Numbered from the stretch's first letter, positions 1-9,746 are shown. The stretch is 30,414 nt of DNA from Oscillospiraceae bacterium (GCA_902795095.1 CADBKB010000013.1:1-30414); one strand, 5' to 3'. The notes: generated by a model not told the origin, from the sequence alone. A program made the numbers and translations.

Positions 1-833
1 TCCTTTTTTATTTTCTTTTCCAGCACGATGCAGGCGGGCTCGAGGGCGCTGGTGTCGATGCTCTCGGCCAGGCCGCAGTCCACGGCCTGGGCCACCTTCG
101 GATCGATGGGCAGGTAGGCCAGCACCGGCAGGTGCATCTCCGCCGCCACGCGCTCCAGATGGCTGCGGCCGAACACGTCGATGCGCTTGCCGCAGTCGGG
201 GCACAGCAGGTAGCTGTAGTTCTCGATCAGACCCAGCACGGGGATCTGCATGAGATTCGCCATGCGGATGGCCTTGGTCACCACCATGGACACCAGGTCC
301 TGGGGGGAGGTGACGACGATGACGCCGTCGATGGGCAGGGACTGGAACACCGTCAGGGGCACGTCGCCGGTGCCGGGGGGCATGTCCACGAACATGAAAT
401 CGATGTCCTCCCACACCACGTCGGACCAGAATTGCTGGACCGCGCCGGCCACCACGGGGCCGCGCCAGACCACGGGATCGGTGTCATTTTCCAGCAGCAG
501 GTTGATGGACATGATCTCAATGCCATCCTCGCTGCGGGCGGGGTACAGGGCGTCCTCCGTGGAGCCCATGGGATCGGTCACGCCGAAGGCCTTGGGGATG
601 GACGGGCCGGTGATGTCCGCGTCCAGAATCGCCGTGCGGTAGCCGCGGCGGAGCATGGCCACCGCCAGCATGGCGGACACGGTGCTCTTGCCCACGCCGC
701 CCTTGCCGGACATGACGGCAATGACCTTTTTCACGTTTGATTTGGGGTTGGCGGGAGCCAGGAGGCTCTCCTGGCTGCGGTCGCCGCAGCTTTCGCCGCA
801 GGATGCGCAGTTGCCGCTGCAAGATTCGCTCAT
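1..833 (-). CDS. mrp: Mrp/NBP35-family Fe-S cluster carrier ATPase (3' end beyond window)
   Basis: P-loop ATPase of the Mrp/Nbp35/ApbC family, which as a family binds and transfers iron-sulfur clusters to apoproteins in the cytosol. Seen: about 277 codons without a stop, so the C-terminus lies past the left edge. The N-terminus has four cysteines spaced C5-x3-C9-x2-C12-x3-C16, an Nbp35-like cluster-binding feature. A deviant Walker A SGKGGVGKST is near residues 40-49, a DMPPGTGD Walker B/switch region follows mid-protein, and a CPDC pair near residues 209-212 matches the CxxC that bridges a cluster between subunits in this family. There is no N-terminal MIP18-type domain, as is common in clostridial forms. 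The ATG at 833 follows AAGGAGG at 841-847. It has its own promoter just upstream, so it can be expressed separately from the ABC-F gene. Confidence 0.93.
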   Translation of the reverse strand, partial: MSESCSGNCASCGESCGDRSQESLLAPANPKSNVKKVIAVMSGKGGVGKSTVSAMLAVAMLRRGYRTAILDADITGPSIPKAFGVTDPMGSTEDALYPARSEDGIEIMSINLLLENDTDPVVWRGPVVAGAVQQFWSDVVWEDIDFMFVDMPPGTGDVPLTVFQSLPIDGVIVVTSPQDLVSMVVTKAIRMANLMQIPVLGLIENYSYLLCPDCGKRIDVFGRSHLERVAAEMHLPVLAYLPIDPKVAQAVDCGLAESIDTSALEPACIVLEKKIKK

Positions 834-865
834 TTGGAATCCTCCTTTTGGTACTGATTGGGTCT

Positions 866-894
866 ATTATAGAGATATCTTTATCAAAAGTCAA
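866..894 (-). promoter_or_regulatory. Sigma-A-type promoter of the Mrp ATPase gene
   Basis: Read on the minus strand, -35 TTGACT (889-894) and -10 TATAAT (866-871) are separated by exactly 17 bp. The -35 overlaps the stop codon of the upstream ABC-F gene (891-893). A 16-bp dyad with one mismatched pair, ATAGAGATATCTTTAT (869-884), lies across the spacer and the edge of the -10, where a repressor could compete with polymerase. The promoter call is strong; the operator idea is inference. Confidence 0.8.
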
Positions 895-2759
895 TCCGGC
901 GACAGCTCGGCCCACTGGGCCATTTTTTCATCCAGCGCTGCCTCCAGGGCCTGCCGCTCCTCCATGAGCCTGGTCAGGGCCTGATAATCTGCTCCGGTCT
1001 GGCTGATCTGCGTATCGTAGTCGGCCAGCTGCTGCTCCATGGCCTCGATCTCCCGCTCCAGCACCCGGAGCCTTCGCTCGTTCTGCTTGTCGGGATTGCG
1101 GGGCTTTTCCTTTTTCTCGGGCTTCGGCGCGGGGGCCTGCTGCAGGTTCATCTGCTCATGGGCCTTGATGGAGCGGTACTTGGCATAGCCGCACTTGAAG
1201 TCCCGGATAACGCCGCCCTCCAGCTCCCAGACCCGGGTGGCGAACTTGTCCACAAAGTAGCGGTCGTGGGAGACGAACAGCAGGGTGCCCTCGTATTCGT
1301 CGATGGCGCACTCGATCCACTCCCGGGAGGCGATGTCCAGATGGTTGGTGGGCTCGTCGAGCACCAGCAGGTTGATTTTGTCGTCCATGAGCATGCACAG
1401 CCGCAGCCGGGACTGCTCGCCGCCGGAGAGGGTGGCGACGGATTTGAACACGTCCTCGCCGGAGAAGGCGAAGGCGCCCAGCCGGTCCCGGGCCGCCTGG
1501 GGGGTATAGTTCTTCTCGTAGAGCATGGTGTCGTAGAGGCTGCGCTCGGGATGAGAGAAGCGGATGATCTGGGGCAGATACCCATAGCGCACCGTGGGTC
1601 CGAAGCGGACCGTGCCGGCGTCGCAGGGCTCCTCGCCCAGCAGAATGCGCAGGAAGGTGGATTTGCCCGTGCCGTTGTCCCCCAGCAGGGCGATGCGCTC
1701 GCCGCCCTTGACCTCCAGATTGACGTCGCTGAACAGGGTGCGGCCGCCGAAGGACTTGGACAGGCGCTTCACGGTGAACATCTCGTCGCCGAAGAAGTCC
1801 CGGGCGTCGAACCGGGCGCGCAGGGTCTTCTCCGTTTTCGGGCGCTCGGTCTTTGCAATGCGCTCCATGCGGTGCTGGATGCTCATGGCCCGGCGGTAGA
1901 GGGTACGGTTGTTGATGCCCCAGCCCTTCATGCGCTCCAGGGTATAGCCGAGCTGGCGCAGCTTGGCCTGCTCCTGCTCATACTGCTTGAGCTGCAGGTT
2001 GAAGCGGTTCTGCTTCTCCTCCAGATAGAACGAATAGTTGCCGCTGTAGAACTCCGCTCTGCCCTCGGACAGCTCGATCACCCGCTGCACCACCCGATCC
2101 AGGAAATAGCGGTCGTGGGAGATGGTCAGCACTGTGCCGCGGAATTTGAGAATATAGTCCTCCAGCCACTCGGTGCTCTTGAGGTCGAGGTGGTTCGTGG
2201 GCTCGTCCAGCAGGAGGATGTCGGTCTTCTCCAGCAGAAGCCGGGCCAGATTCACCCGGGTCTTCTCGCCGCCGGACAGGCGGTCGAATTCCTGCGCCCG
2301 CTGCTCCGCCGGGATGCCCAGGCCGCCGCATACCTTGTCGGTCTGCACGTCCATCTCATAGCCTCCGCCGGAGGCGAAGGCGGCGCTCAGCCGGTCATAC
2401 TCCGCCAGGGTCTGCTTCGAGGCGTCCGCGCCCATGGTGTGCTCCAGCTTTGTCATTTTCTCCCGCATGGAAAGAAGCGGCGCGAAGGCCGTGCGCAGCA
2501 CGTCCTCCACGGTATAGCCGGCGGGGTAATGGGGGATCTGGGAGATCAAGCCCAGCTTCTTGCCCGGGGCGATCATGACCGTGCCCTCGTCGGGAGATAT
2601 TTCGCCCGTGAGGATGCGGAAGAGGGTGGTCTTGCCGCAGCCGTTGCGGCCCATGATGCCCACGCGCTCGCCGGAGTTGATATCGAAGCTCAGACCGTCG
2701 AGCAGATGATTGCCGATTTCAAAGGATTTTACCAGGTCTTTTACGGATATATCGATCAT
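891..2759 (-). CDS. ABC-F family ATPase (YdiF/Uup-like)
   Basis: A 622-residue soluble protein with two ABC ATPase domains and no membrane segments. This is the architecture of ABC-F proteins, which bind the ribosomal E site and act in translation or, in some members, antibiotic resistance. Seen: first Walker [10 protein letters not shown] near residue 38, signature LSGGEKTR and [11 protein letters not shown], a basic helical linker around residues 250-310, then a second Walker [10 protein letters not shown], signature LSGGEQSR and [11 protein letters not shown]. The last roughly 80 residues are charged and predicted coiled coil, as in the C-terminal extension of Uup/YdiF. The start at 2759 lies 1 bp after the stop of the RNase M5-like gene, so coupling is likely. 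The exact subfamily cannot be fixed by eye, and a resistance role is not indicated. Confidence 0.93.
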   Translation of the reverse strand: MIDISVKDLVKSFEIGNHLLDGLSFDINSGERVGIMGRNGCGKTTLFRILTGEISPDEGTVMIAPGKKLGLISQIPHYPAGYTVEDVLRTAFAPLLSMREKMTKLEHTMGADASKQTLAEYDRLSAAFASGGGYEMDVQTDKVCGGLGIPAEQRAQEFDRLSGGEKTRVNLARLLLEKTDILLLDEPTNHLDLKSTEWLEDYILKFRGTVLTISHDRYFLDRVVQRVIELSEGRAEFYSGNYSFYLEEKQNRFNLQLKQYEQEQAKLRQLGYTLERMKGWGINNRTLYRRAMSIQHRMERIAKTERPKTEKTLRARFDARDFFGDEMFTVKRLSKSFGGRTLFSDVNLEVKGGERIALLGDNGTGKSTFLRILLGEEPCDAGTVRFGPTVRYGYLPQIIRFSHPERSLYDTMLYEKNYTPQAARDRLGAFAFSGEDVFKSVATLSGGEQSRLRLCMLMDDKINLLVLDEPTNHLDIASREWIECAIDEYEGTLLFVSHDRYFVDKFATRVWELEGGVIRDFKCGYAKYRSIKAHEQMNLQQAPAPKPEKKEKPRNPDKQNERRLRVLEREIEAMEQQLADYDTQISQTGADYQALTRLMEERQALEAALDEKMAQWAELSPD

Positions 2760-2760
2760 T

Positions 2761-3348
2761 TCAGTCTCCGATATTGGAATAGGTTCTCAGAAATTCCTCT
2801 CGGTCGTAGAGTACGTTCAAAGCCTGCAGCAGGGCGTTGGCGCTCATGCGCTCGGGCAGCTCCAGCGCGTGCAGGAGCTTTTTCCGGGCGGCCTGACTGC
2901 CCTCGTGCCCGGAAAGGCCGCAGGTGTAGAGGTCGTATTTGGTGATGGGATCGCGCTGTCTGCCGGATTCTGCGGCCTGCACGCCGGCGTTTTGCAGAGC
3001 GCGCAGGATCGTTTCCTCGTCCATGCCCTCCACCCCGAGCTTGCCCTCCTTGCCGGGCTTTTCCTTCCGCCGCTCCTTGCCGTAGATATCCGGCACATAG
3101 GCGTGCAGCACCCGGTCCTTCGGCAGGGCGCCGCGCAGGAAATTGCGGATCACGAAGCCCGCCCCGTCCGGGTCCGTCAGGATGATGAGGCCCCGCTTCT
3201 GCGCCACCCGGCGCAGAAGGGAGAGCAGCTTTTTGTCGTTCATGACGCCGAAGCCGGAGGTTTCAAACACCGGAGCGTTCACGATCTGCCGCAGCTTCGC
3301 CGCGTCATAGCGGCCTTCCACCACGATGGCCTGGGGGATATCAAGCAT
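2761..3348 (-). CDS. rnmV: Ribonuclease M5-type Toprim protein
   Basis: RNase M5 trims 5S rRNA precursors in Firmicutes. This 195-residue protein has the Toprim signature: the glutamate motif IVVEGRYDA near the N-terminus and the aspartate motif LTDPDGAGF near residue 75, both expected to bind the catalytic metal. A helical C-terminal part resembles the RNase M5 C-terminal domain. The chosen ATG (MLDIPQ) is at 3348 because AGGAGG precedes it with ideal spacing; an in-frame ATG 18 nt upstream lacks this. The start overlaps the holA stop by 8 bp and the stop is 1 bp from the ABC-F gene. The loop after the Toprim aspartates is Lys/Glu/Gly-rich (KERRKEKPGKEGK). Some clostridial Toprim/DUF4093 paralogs are annotated only generically, so 5S maturation is inferred. 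Confidence 0.85.
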   Translation of the reverse strand: MLDIPQAIVVEGRYDAAKLRQIVNAPVFETSGFGVMNDKKLLSLLRRVAQKRGLIILTDPDGAGFVIRNFLRGALPKDRVLHAYVPDIYGKERRKEKPGKEGKLGVEGMDEETILRALQNAGVQAAESGRQRDPITKYDLYTCGLSGHEGSQAARKKLLHALELPERMSANALLQALNVLYDREEFLRTYSNIGD

Positions 3349-4387
3349 GGCTCGCCTCCTGTGCAAGGCGCAGGATCAGCAGCTCCAGCAGGGCTCCGGG
3401 CTCGTCGTAGGAGGTTTTGAGCTGATAGTCCGTCTCGGCGCACAGGGCCAGGGCGGAGGTGAAGAAGCGCTCCGGCATTCGCCGGGCAAAGCCAAAGGCC
3501 TTCTGGGCGGGGTAGGAGCTGATGGCGCAGAGCTTCATCAGCGCATCCGTTCCCTTGCCGGCGGCGAGCAGCGTTTTCGCAGCGTCCGCCCTTCGGAGCT
3601 GGGAGCCGATGGCACCCAGGATGGGGATGGGCTCCTGCTGCATCCGGAGCAGGGTGCGCAGGGTCTGCAGGGCGCCGGCGTTCCGGCCCTCGGCAATGGC
3701 GTCCGTCAATTGGAAGACCACAGCGTCCAGCACCGGCTCCACCACCGCGTCGATATCCGCCCGCGAAATCTCCGGGGCGGTGCTGTAGGCGGCCACCTTG
3801 GAGATCTCCGAGGCCAGGGCCGTCATGGCGCCGCCGCAGAGATTCATGAGATAGCGGCACAGCTCCGGCGTGATCCGCTTGCCGGCGCTGGCAAAGTGGC
3901 GGGCCACCCAGCTTGTGAGCTCCCCCTCAGCCTGCCGGGCAAATTCGACGATCTCGGCGTTTTTTTCTATGGCTGCATGGAATTTTCGCATGCGCCGGTC
4001 GGGCTTCCAGGGGCAGGTATCGTAGACGAACACAATGTAGCAGTAATCGGGGATATCGCTCAGCAGGGTCGCCATCTGGTCCCGGTCCTCGCTTCCCAAC
4101 TGGTACAGATCCACGTCGTCCACCTGGATAAAGGAGCTCTCCGCCATGACGGGAAGGGCGTCCATGGCGTCGGCAAAGGCGCCGAGCTCCATGGTGCGGG
4201 CGTCGAAGCGGTGGAGGTTGAAGTCCGCCGCGGGTCCGTCGATGAGCAGCTTGCGAAGCTGGCCCAGGTAATAGGTGCGCAGGTAGTCCTCCTCGCCGTG
4301 GAAAATATACAGGTGGCGGGGCTTTTTTTCGCGCAGAGCTGCCTTAAGGGCCTGGAGGGCCGCGGTTTGATCCGCTTTTTTCGCCAT
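3341..4387 (-). CDS. holA: DNA polymerase III subunit delta
   Basis: HolA is the clamp-loader subunit that opens the sliding clamp during replication. The 348-residue length is normal for the family. The N-terminal segment HLYIFHGEEDYLRTYYLGQL is the characteristic delta start, with a degenerate P-loop region that does not bind ATP. The middle part carries the acidic patch and ASEISKVAAY-type lid region, and the C-terminal third is the helical collar domain (ALQTLRTLLRMQQEPI onward). The ATG at 4387 has AAGGAGG at 4395-4401. It lies 1 bp after comEC, an order (comEC-holA) widespread in Firmicutes, and overlaps the RNase M5-like start. Confidence 0.95.
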   Translation of the reverse strand: MAKKADQTAALQALKAALREKKPRHLYIFHGEEDYLRTYYLGQLRKLLIDGPAADFNLHRFDARTMELGAFADAMDALPVMAESSFIQVDDVDLYQLGSEDRDQMATLLSDIPDYCYIVFVYDTCPWKPDRRMRKFHAAIEKNAEIVEFARQAEGELTSWVARHFASAGKRITPELCRYLMNLCGGAMTALASEISKVAAYSTAPEISRADIDAVVEPVLDAVVFQLTDAIAEGRNAGALQTLRTLLRMQQEPIPILGAIGSQLRRADAAKTLLAAGKGTDALMKLCAISSYPAQKAFGFARRMPERFFTSALALCAETDYQLKTSYDEPGALLELLILRLAQEASHA

Positions 4388-4388
4388 G

Positions 4389-6635
4389 TCATTCCCTCCT
4401 TACCGTAATATTGCCGCACATATCCGTGCGGAAGATCTGCGCGTTGATATTGCCGATGCGCGCCAGGGTTTCTTCGGCCGGATGGCCGTAGGAATTGTTC
4501 TTGCCCACGCTGATGAGCACGGTTTCGGGGCGGGTCTGCTCCAGAAGCGTGTCGCAGGTGGAGGTTTTCGCTCCGTGGTGGCCCGCCACCAGCACCTCGA
4601 TATCGGGAAGGCCCTTGCCCGCGAGCAGCCGCTCGGCGCCGGCAGGCATGTCGCCGGTGGTCAGAATGTCGAATTCGCCCTGGCTCACCAGCAGCGCCGC
4701 GGAGGCCTCGTTGTCGGAGCCCTCCGTCAACGGGGAGAACAGCCGGGCCGTGCTGCCGGAAAAGGACAGTCTTTCGTCCTGGTTAACATAATTGATCGCG
4801 ACCCCGTGGCTGACGGCGCTTTGTTCGATGGCGGCGCGCGTCCCGGAGTCATCCGGCAGGTCCGGCAGGTACAGGGCGTCCACGTCGATCCGCTCCAGAA
4901 GCTGGCAGACTCCGCCGGTATGATCCCGGTCGTAGTGGCTGAGTACCAGCACGTCCAGCCGGGAGACGCCTTTGGAGAGCAGATATCGGGCGGCGGTCTC
5001 GCCGGCGGTGTCGCCGCCGTCGCCGCCGCAGTCGTACATAAGCGTTACGCCGCCGTCAGAATAGACCAGGCATTGTCCCTGGCCCACATCCAGCATGGTC
5101 ATCTGCAGCTCCCTCGAGCCTCCGTCGAGCCAACCCAGCCACAGGCTCACGCACAGGCCCAGAATGCAGGCACAGGCGGCGGGCAGGATCGCTTTTCTGC
5201 CGCCGGGCAAAAGACAGCAGGCGAGGGCCAGATAGCAGAAGATCAGCCAGGGCACGATGAACACGTTTCGGGTATAGACCGCCGCAAAGGGAACGGAGGC
5301 CACGGCGCCTGCCACGCTCAAAATGTAGCGCGCCAGAATGGCGCACACAGATCCCAGCAGCTTTGCCGGGGCCAGCCAGAGCGCGCCCAGCAGGCATACC
5401 GGCAGCGCGAGCTCAAACAGGAGCGATACGGCCCAGAGGGTAAGCAGGTTGGCCGCCATGGCGGCCAGGCTGACGGTCCCGAACCGCGCCGCGCTCAGCG
5501 GCAGGGTGCACACCAGCGCGCCGCAGGTGGCGGACACGGTGGCGATGAGATACCGCACCGGCTGCCGCGCAAAGCGGCGGCGCAGGGCGCGATGGATCGG
5601 AGGCAGGTCGGAGATCTTCCGGTAGACGGGACCGGCCAGAAGCTGCATGCCGGCCATGGCCCCGTAGGAGAGCTGGAAGCTCAGATTCGCCACGGCCCAG
5701 GGATTCGGGATCAGAACGCACAGGGCGGCGAAGCCCAGGCTGGTGGGCGGGTCGTTCTCCCGGTCCAGCAGCGGCGCCAGCAGCCACACGGAATGCATGA
5801 CCGAGGCGCGCACCACCGAGGGCACGGCGCCGGTCATCAGGGTGAAAACGACGACCGCCGGGATCCCGAGCAGGGCGGTGAGCCGTCGCCGGTTGCCCAG
5901 CAGCAGGGAAATGAGCCCCAGCAGAATGGACACGTGCATGCCGGAGATCGCCACGATGTGGGCGATGCCGGACACGGAAAGGCTGTTCTTCTCATTGTAG
6001 CTCAAGCCGCTGCGGTCGCCGGTCAGCAGAGCCGTGATCAGCGGTGCGGCGTCTTCCGGAAAGACCGCGCGGATCTGATCCTTGAGGATCCGCCGCAGCC
6101 GCAGGGGAAGCGTGCGCAGGGTCTGCCTGCCCTCCTGCACGCACAGCGTGCCGCGGCGGACGCTGCCCACAAGGCTCACGCCGATGGAGCGGTAGTAGAG
6201 ATCGTCGTCCTCCGGGGCGCGAAATTTGGCAGTGAAGGTCAGCACGTCCCCGGGGCGGACGGGAATATCGTCGGAATAATACAGCAGCACCCGCGCACGA
6301 CGGCCCTCGATGACGGCGTCGGCATAGACGCTGCGGCCGTAGGCGGATGGCTGGGCGTCGTCCCGGGCGACGGCCTCGGCGGCGAGCGTTCGGTCGGAGA
6401 AGCCGCGGATCGGCGCGGCAAAGAGCAGATCATAGGCCGAGAACCAGCAGAAGCCCACGGCCAGACCAAGCGCGGCCACCGCCGCCACCGACCAGCCGCG
6501 CTTTGCCGTCATGAGGGTGGCAAAGGCCAGGGCGCAGAGGCCCGCCGCGGCGAAGCCCCAGGGCGACGGGAGCAATGCCGCGCATATGGCCAGCGCCGCG
6601 CAAAACCCCAGGGAGAACCAGGCCAGTGATCGCAT
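4389..6635 (-). CDS. comEC: DNA internalization competence protein ComEC/Rec2
   Basis: ComEC forms the membrane channel for single-stranded DNA during natural transformation. The 748-residue protein has the full family layout: N-terminal hydrophobic helices and a DUF4131-like soluble loop (to about residue 180), the Competence domain with GIAHIVAISGMH near residues 222-233 followed by several transmembrane helices, and a C-terminal metallo-beta-lactamase domain starting with MTMLDVGQGQ near residue 513. The MBL metal motif SHYDRDHTGG is near residues 564-573 and a second motif AGHHGAKTS follows, so the putative nuclease site looks intact. The start at 6635 is 1 bp after the mutS2 stop. No other com genes are in the window, so competence is not proven; comEC is often kept in clostridia without known transformability. 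Confidence 0.95.
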   Translation of the reverse strand: MRSLAWFSLGFCAALAICAALLPSPWGFAAAGLCALAFATLMTAKRGWSVAAVAALGLAVGFCWFSAYDLLFAAPIRGFSDRTLAAEAVARDDAQPSAYGRSVYADAVIEGRRARVLLYYSDDIPVRPGDVLTFTAKFRAPEDDDLYYRSIGVSLVGSVRRGTLCVQEGRQTLRTLPLRLRRILKDQIRAVFPEDAAPLITALLTGDRSGLSYNEKNSLSVSGIAHIVAISGMHVSILLGLISLLLGNRRRLTALLGIPAVVVFTLMTGAVPSVVRASVMHSVWLLAPLLDRENDPPTSLGFAALCVLIPNPWAVANLSFQLSYGAMAGMQLLAGPVYRKISDLPPIHRALRRRFARQPVRYLIATVSATCGALVCTLPLSAARFGTVSLAAMAANLLTLWAVSLLFELALPVCLLGALWLAPAKLLGSVCAILARYILSVAGAVASVPFAAVYTRNVFIVPWLIFCYLALACCLLPGGRKAILPAACACILGLCVSLWLGWLDGGSRELQMTMLDVGQGQCLVYSDGGVTLMYDCGGDGGDTAGETAARYLLSKGVSRLDVLVLSHYDRDHTGGVCQLLERIDVDALYLPDLPDDSGTRAAIEQSAVSHGVAINYVNQDERLSFSGSTARLFSPLTEGSDNEASAALLVSQGEFDILTTGDMPAGAERLLAGKGLPDIEVLVAGHHGAKTSTCDTLLEQTRPETVLISVGKNNSYGHPAEETLARIGNINAQIFRTDMCGNITVRRE

Positions 6636-6636
6636 G

Positions 6637-9006
6637 TTATTTCAAAGTGGCAATGGTCACGCCGTCCTCGCCCTCGCCGAAGACGCCCAGGCGGAATTCC
6701 TTGACGTGCTTGTTGCGGCGCAGCTCCTCCTGCACGGCGCGGCGCAGGATGCCCGTGCCTTTGCCGTGGATGATGCGCACGGAGGTGAGGTTGGCCAGCA
6801 TGGCGTGGTCCAGGAAGCTCTGCAGGGTGCCGACGGCCTCCTGGGCGTCCATGCCCCGCAGGTCCACCTCGGGATTGGCGGCCTGGTTGCGGAATTCCCG
6901 CACGGTTTTCTGGATGTACTGCTGGGCGGCGGGCGCCTGCTCCAGAAGATAGACCTCCTCGGGCTTGGCGTTCACCTTCATGATGCCGGCCTGGAGGGTA
7001 TAGCTGCCGTCCTTCTTGATTTCCAGCACCGTGGCCCGGGTGCCCAGCCGGATGAGCTCCACGGTGTCGCCCACGCGCACGGCTCTGGAGGGCTTGGGGC
7101 GCTCCACCTGGGGCTTGTGCACGGTCAGGGCGTCCTGGGCTTCATTGAGCTTGCGGCGCAGCTCGCTCTGGCGAAGATTCATGTCATCCGCGGCGCCCAT
7201 CTCGCGCATCTGCTTTCGAAGCTGCTTCAGCTCCTGCTGCACCTCGTCCGCGGCGCGGCGGGCGTCGTCGATAATGTACTGGGCCTCCGCCCGGGCCTTC
7301 TGGGTCGCTTTCTCCTTTTCCCGGCGGATCTGGGCATAGTACTCGTCGGACTGCTTTTTCTGCTGCTCGGTCTCCAGCCGCAGGCGCTCGGCCTCGATGC
7401 GGGCGGATTCCATCTGCTGGCGCTGCTGCTCCAGGGCATTGAGCACGTCCTCAAAGTTCTGGTCGTTTTCCGAGACCATGTCCTGGGCCTTCTTGATGAT
7501 GTCCTCGCTCAGACCCAGGCGGCGGGAGATGGCAAAGGCGTTGGATTTGCCGGGGATGCCGATGAGCAGGCGGTAGGTAGGCATGAGGGATTCCACATCG
7601 AATTCACAGGAGGCGTTCACCACCCCCGACGTGCGCATGGCGAAGATCTTGAGCTCGGCATAGTGGGTGGTGGCCGCCACGCGGGCGCCCATGGTGCGGC
7701 AGAATTCGATCAGCGCCACCGCCAGGGCGGCGCCCTCGGCGGGGTCGGTGCCCGCGCCCAGCTCGTCAAAGAGGATCAGGCTTTCGCTGTCGCACTGGTC
7801 CACGATCTGCACGATGTTCTTCATGTGGGCCGAGAAGGTGGACAGGGACTGGGCAATGGACTGCTCGTCGCCGATGTCCGCCAGCACCCGGCGGAAGATG
7901 TTGACGCGGCTGCCGTGGTCGGCGGGGATATGCAGGCCGCATTCGGCCATGAGGGTCAGAAGACCCAGAGTTTTCAGAGTGACGGTCTTGCCGCCGGTGT
8001 TGGGGCCGGTGATGACCAGCGTGTCGAAATCGCTGCCCAGCCGCACGCTGATGGGCACCACGGCCTGGGGATCGATCAGCGGATGACGGGCCCGGATGAG
8101 CTCCAGGGCGCCGTCCGCGGCGATTTCCGGCTCAATGGCCTTCTGGGCATAGCTGAGCTGGGCCTTGGCGAAGATCACGTCCAGCTCCACCAGAAGCTTG
8201 TAGTCGTCCTCGATGCGGTCCCGGTGGGCGCTGACGTCGGCGGAGAGCTCGCCCAGGATGCGCTCGATCTCGGCCTGCTCGGCCAGAGCCAGCTCTCGCA
8301 GGGCGTTGTTGGCGTTGACGGCGGTCATGGGCTCGATGAAGAAGGTGCCGCCGCTGGAAGACACGTCGTGCACCAGGCCGGGGACGGCGGCTTTGCTCTC
8401 GGCCTTGACGGGCACCACATAGCGGTCGCCCCGCATGGTGATGATGGGCTCGCGCAGGGCCTTGGCATAGGTGGGGGAGGAGATGATTTTCTGCAGGGAT
8501 TCCTTGATTTTTGCGCTCTGGGCCCGCATTTTTCGCCGGATGGAGGCCAGCTCCGAGCTGGCGGCGTCGGCGATCTCCTCCTCGGAGATGATGGCGGTGG
8601 TGATCTTGTCCTCCAGGAAGCGGTTGGGGATGAGCTGGTTGAACAGGGGATCGAGGACGCAGTCAACATGGTCCGTTTCCCCGTAGGATTTTACCGTTCT
8701 GGCGCAGCGCAGCAGACCCGCCACCCGCAGCAGCTCCGCGGGGGACAGACTGCCGCCCCGCTCGGCGCGCATGAGCGCGTCGGATACGTCCACAGCGCCC
8801 CGGAAGCCCGGCACGCCCTTGGTCTCCATCAGCCGGCAGGCGGCCGAGGTCTCGGCCAGGGCGCGGCGCACGTCATCGGGCTCCGTCATGGGCCGCAGCG
8901 CGCGGCAGCGCTCCGCCGCGGCGGGGCAGCCGGCGCGCTCGGCCAGCAGCGCCAGCACCCGGTCCAGCTCCAGTTTGATCAGGGATTGTTCGTATAATTC
9001 AGACAT
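6637..9006 (-). CDS. mutS2: MutS2 ATPase/endonuclease
   Basis: MutS2 is a MutS paralog without the mismatch-recognition domain. Known members resolve or nick recombination intermediates and, in Bacillus, also split collided ribosomes. In this 789-residue protein the lever/clamp core occupies residues 1-300, the ATPase Walker A TGPNTGGKT is at about 330-338, and LILFDELGAGTDPAEGAAL is the Walker B/D-loop. A long Gln/Glu/Arg-rich coiled coil spans about 510-620, a KOW-like basic segment follows, and an Smr nuclease domain occupies about 709-789 with VDLRGMDAQEA and the catalytic-site motif HGKGTGILR. All motifs are intact. The ATG at 9006 is preceded by GGAG and lies 2 bp after the recO stop. 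Confidence 0.96.
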   Translation of the reverse strand: MSELYEQSLIKLELDRVLALLAERAGCPAAAERCRALRPMTEPDDVRRALAETSAACRLMETKGVPGFRGAVDVSDALMRAERGGSLSPAELLRVAGLLRCARTVKSYGETDHVDCVLDPLFNQLIPNRFLEDKITTAIISEEEIADAASSELASIRRKMRAQSAKIKESLQKIISSPTYAKALREPIITMRGDRYVVPVKAESKAAVPGLVHDVSSSGGTFFIEPMTAVNANNALRELALAEQAEIERILGELSADVSAHRDRIEDDYKLLVELDVIFAKAQLSYAQKAIEPEIAADGALELIRARHPLIDPQAVVPISVRLGSDFDTLVITGPNTGGKTVTLKTLGLLTLMAECGLHIPADHGSRVNIFRRVLADIGDEQSIAQSLSTFSAHMKNIVQIVDQCDSESLILFDELGAGTDPAEGAALAVALIEFCRTMGARVAATTHYAELKIFAMRTSGVVNASCEFDVESLMPTYRLLIGIPGKSNAFAISRRLGLSEDIIKKAQDMVSENDQNFEDVLNALEQQRQQMESARIEAERLRLETEQQKKQSDEYYAQIRREKEKATQKARAEAQYIIDDARRAADEVQQELKQLRKQMREMGAADDMNLRQSELRRKLNEAQDALTVHKPQVERPKPSRAVRVGDTVELIRLGTRATVLEIKKDGSYTLQAGIMKVNAKPEEVYLLEQAPAAQQYIQKTVREFRNQAANPEVDLRGMDAQEAVGTLQSFLDHAMLANLTSVRIIHGKGTGILRRAVQEELRRNKHVKEFRLGVFGEGEDGVTIATLK

Positions 9007-9008
9007 AG

Positions 9009-9730
9009 TTACTCCGTTTTGATCTGTAAGGATTTATAAAAGTCGAGGGCGGAGAAGCTCCGCTCGAATTGCGTCATGAGATAGCGCTCCGTGAGGGCGC
9101 TGAGCTTTTCGAGATTCTCCTCGCCGAGACGGAAGGAGAACAGCCGGTTTGCAGGGCATTCCACGATGTAGCGCATGGCGCTGCGCAGGGCAGCAGATGC
9201 TGGCAGCCGGCGCACACGCAGCAGCCCTCGGACAGGTGGAACCGGTCCGGCTCCTCCGCGCCGCATACGCCGCAGCGCTCCACCATGGGCGTGTAGCCCG
9301 CCAGACAGGCGCAGCGCAGCTCGAATGCGGCCTTCACCAGGGCCTGGGGCTTCTGCAGCTTGCCCAGGGCATACATGGCGTTGAGGCACAAAGACAGCAG
9401 CTCCGGGCTGGGGCTGTCCTCCTGGGCCACCACCTCCGCCACCTGGGCGAAATAGGCTGCCAGGGATACGAGCTCCACGTCCCGGCGCAGCTCGGTGAAC
9501 ATTTCGATGGGCACCGCCTCGTCGACGGTATAGACGCCCCGGTTTTCAAACAGGGTGAATTCGCTGTAGCAAAGCAGCTGGCAGCTCCCGGCCAGACGGC
9601 TGCGGCGGCTGCGCACGCCCCGGGCCCGGAAGGTCATCTTGCCCCGGTCCCGGGTGAGGACGTTCAGGATCCGGTCGGTCTCCTTCCAGTCCGTCTGCCG
9701 CAGGATCAGCCCCTCGGTTTTCAGATACAT
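9009..9730 (-). pseudogene. recO: RecO recombination mediator, interrupted by a -1 frameshift
   Basis: RecO loads RecA on SSB-coated DNA with RecR. The frame from the ATG at 9730 (GGAGAGCCT before it) gives a normal OB fold (KTEGLILRQTDWKETDRIL; TFRARGVRSRRSRLAG) and helical domain, then the zinc ligands CGVCG and CVCAGC. At about 9185-9195 the frame is lost: it reads on to 9074 as an unrelated Ser/Arg-rich tail. The genuine RecO C-terminus (RSAMRYIVECPANRLFSFRL to ALDFYKSLQIKTE) continues in another frame to the stop at 9009. Adding one base restores a 240-residue protein, the usual length. The likely spot is the run of three G at 9188-9190 (plus strand); a fourth would read LLPLRSAMRYIV. 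This is either a sequencing or assembly error or a real mutation leaving a 218-residue protein with a foreign tail. Conserved context favours a functional gene. Confidence 0.85.
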
Positions 9731-9746
9731 AGGCTCTCCGATATGT

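Noticed and set aside
4386..6629. 747-codon plus-strand frame opposite comEC
   Set aside because: Gln/His/Gly/Ala-rich antisense shadow; comEC on the other strand has all family motifs.
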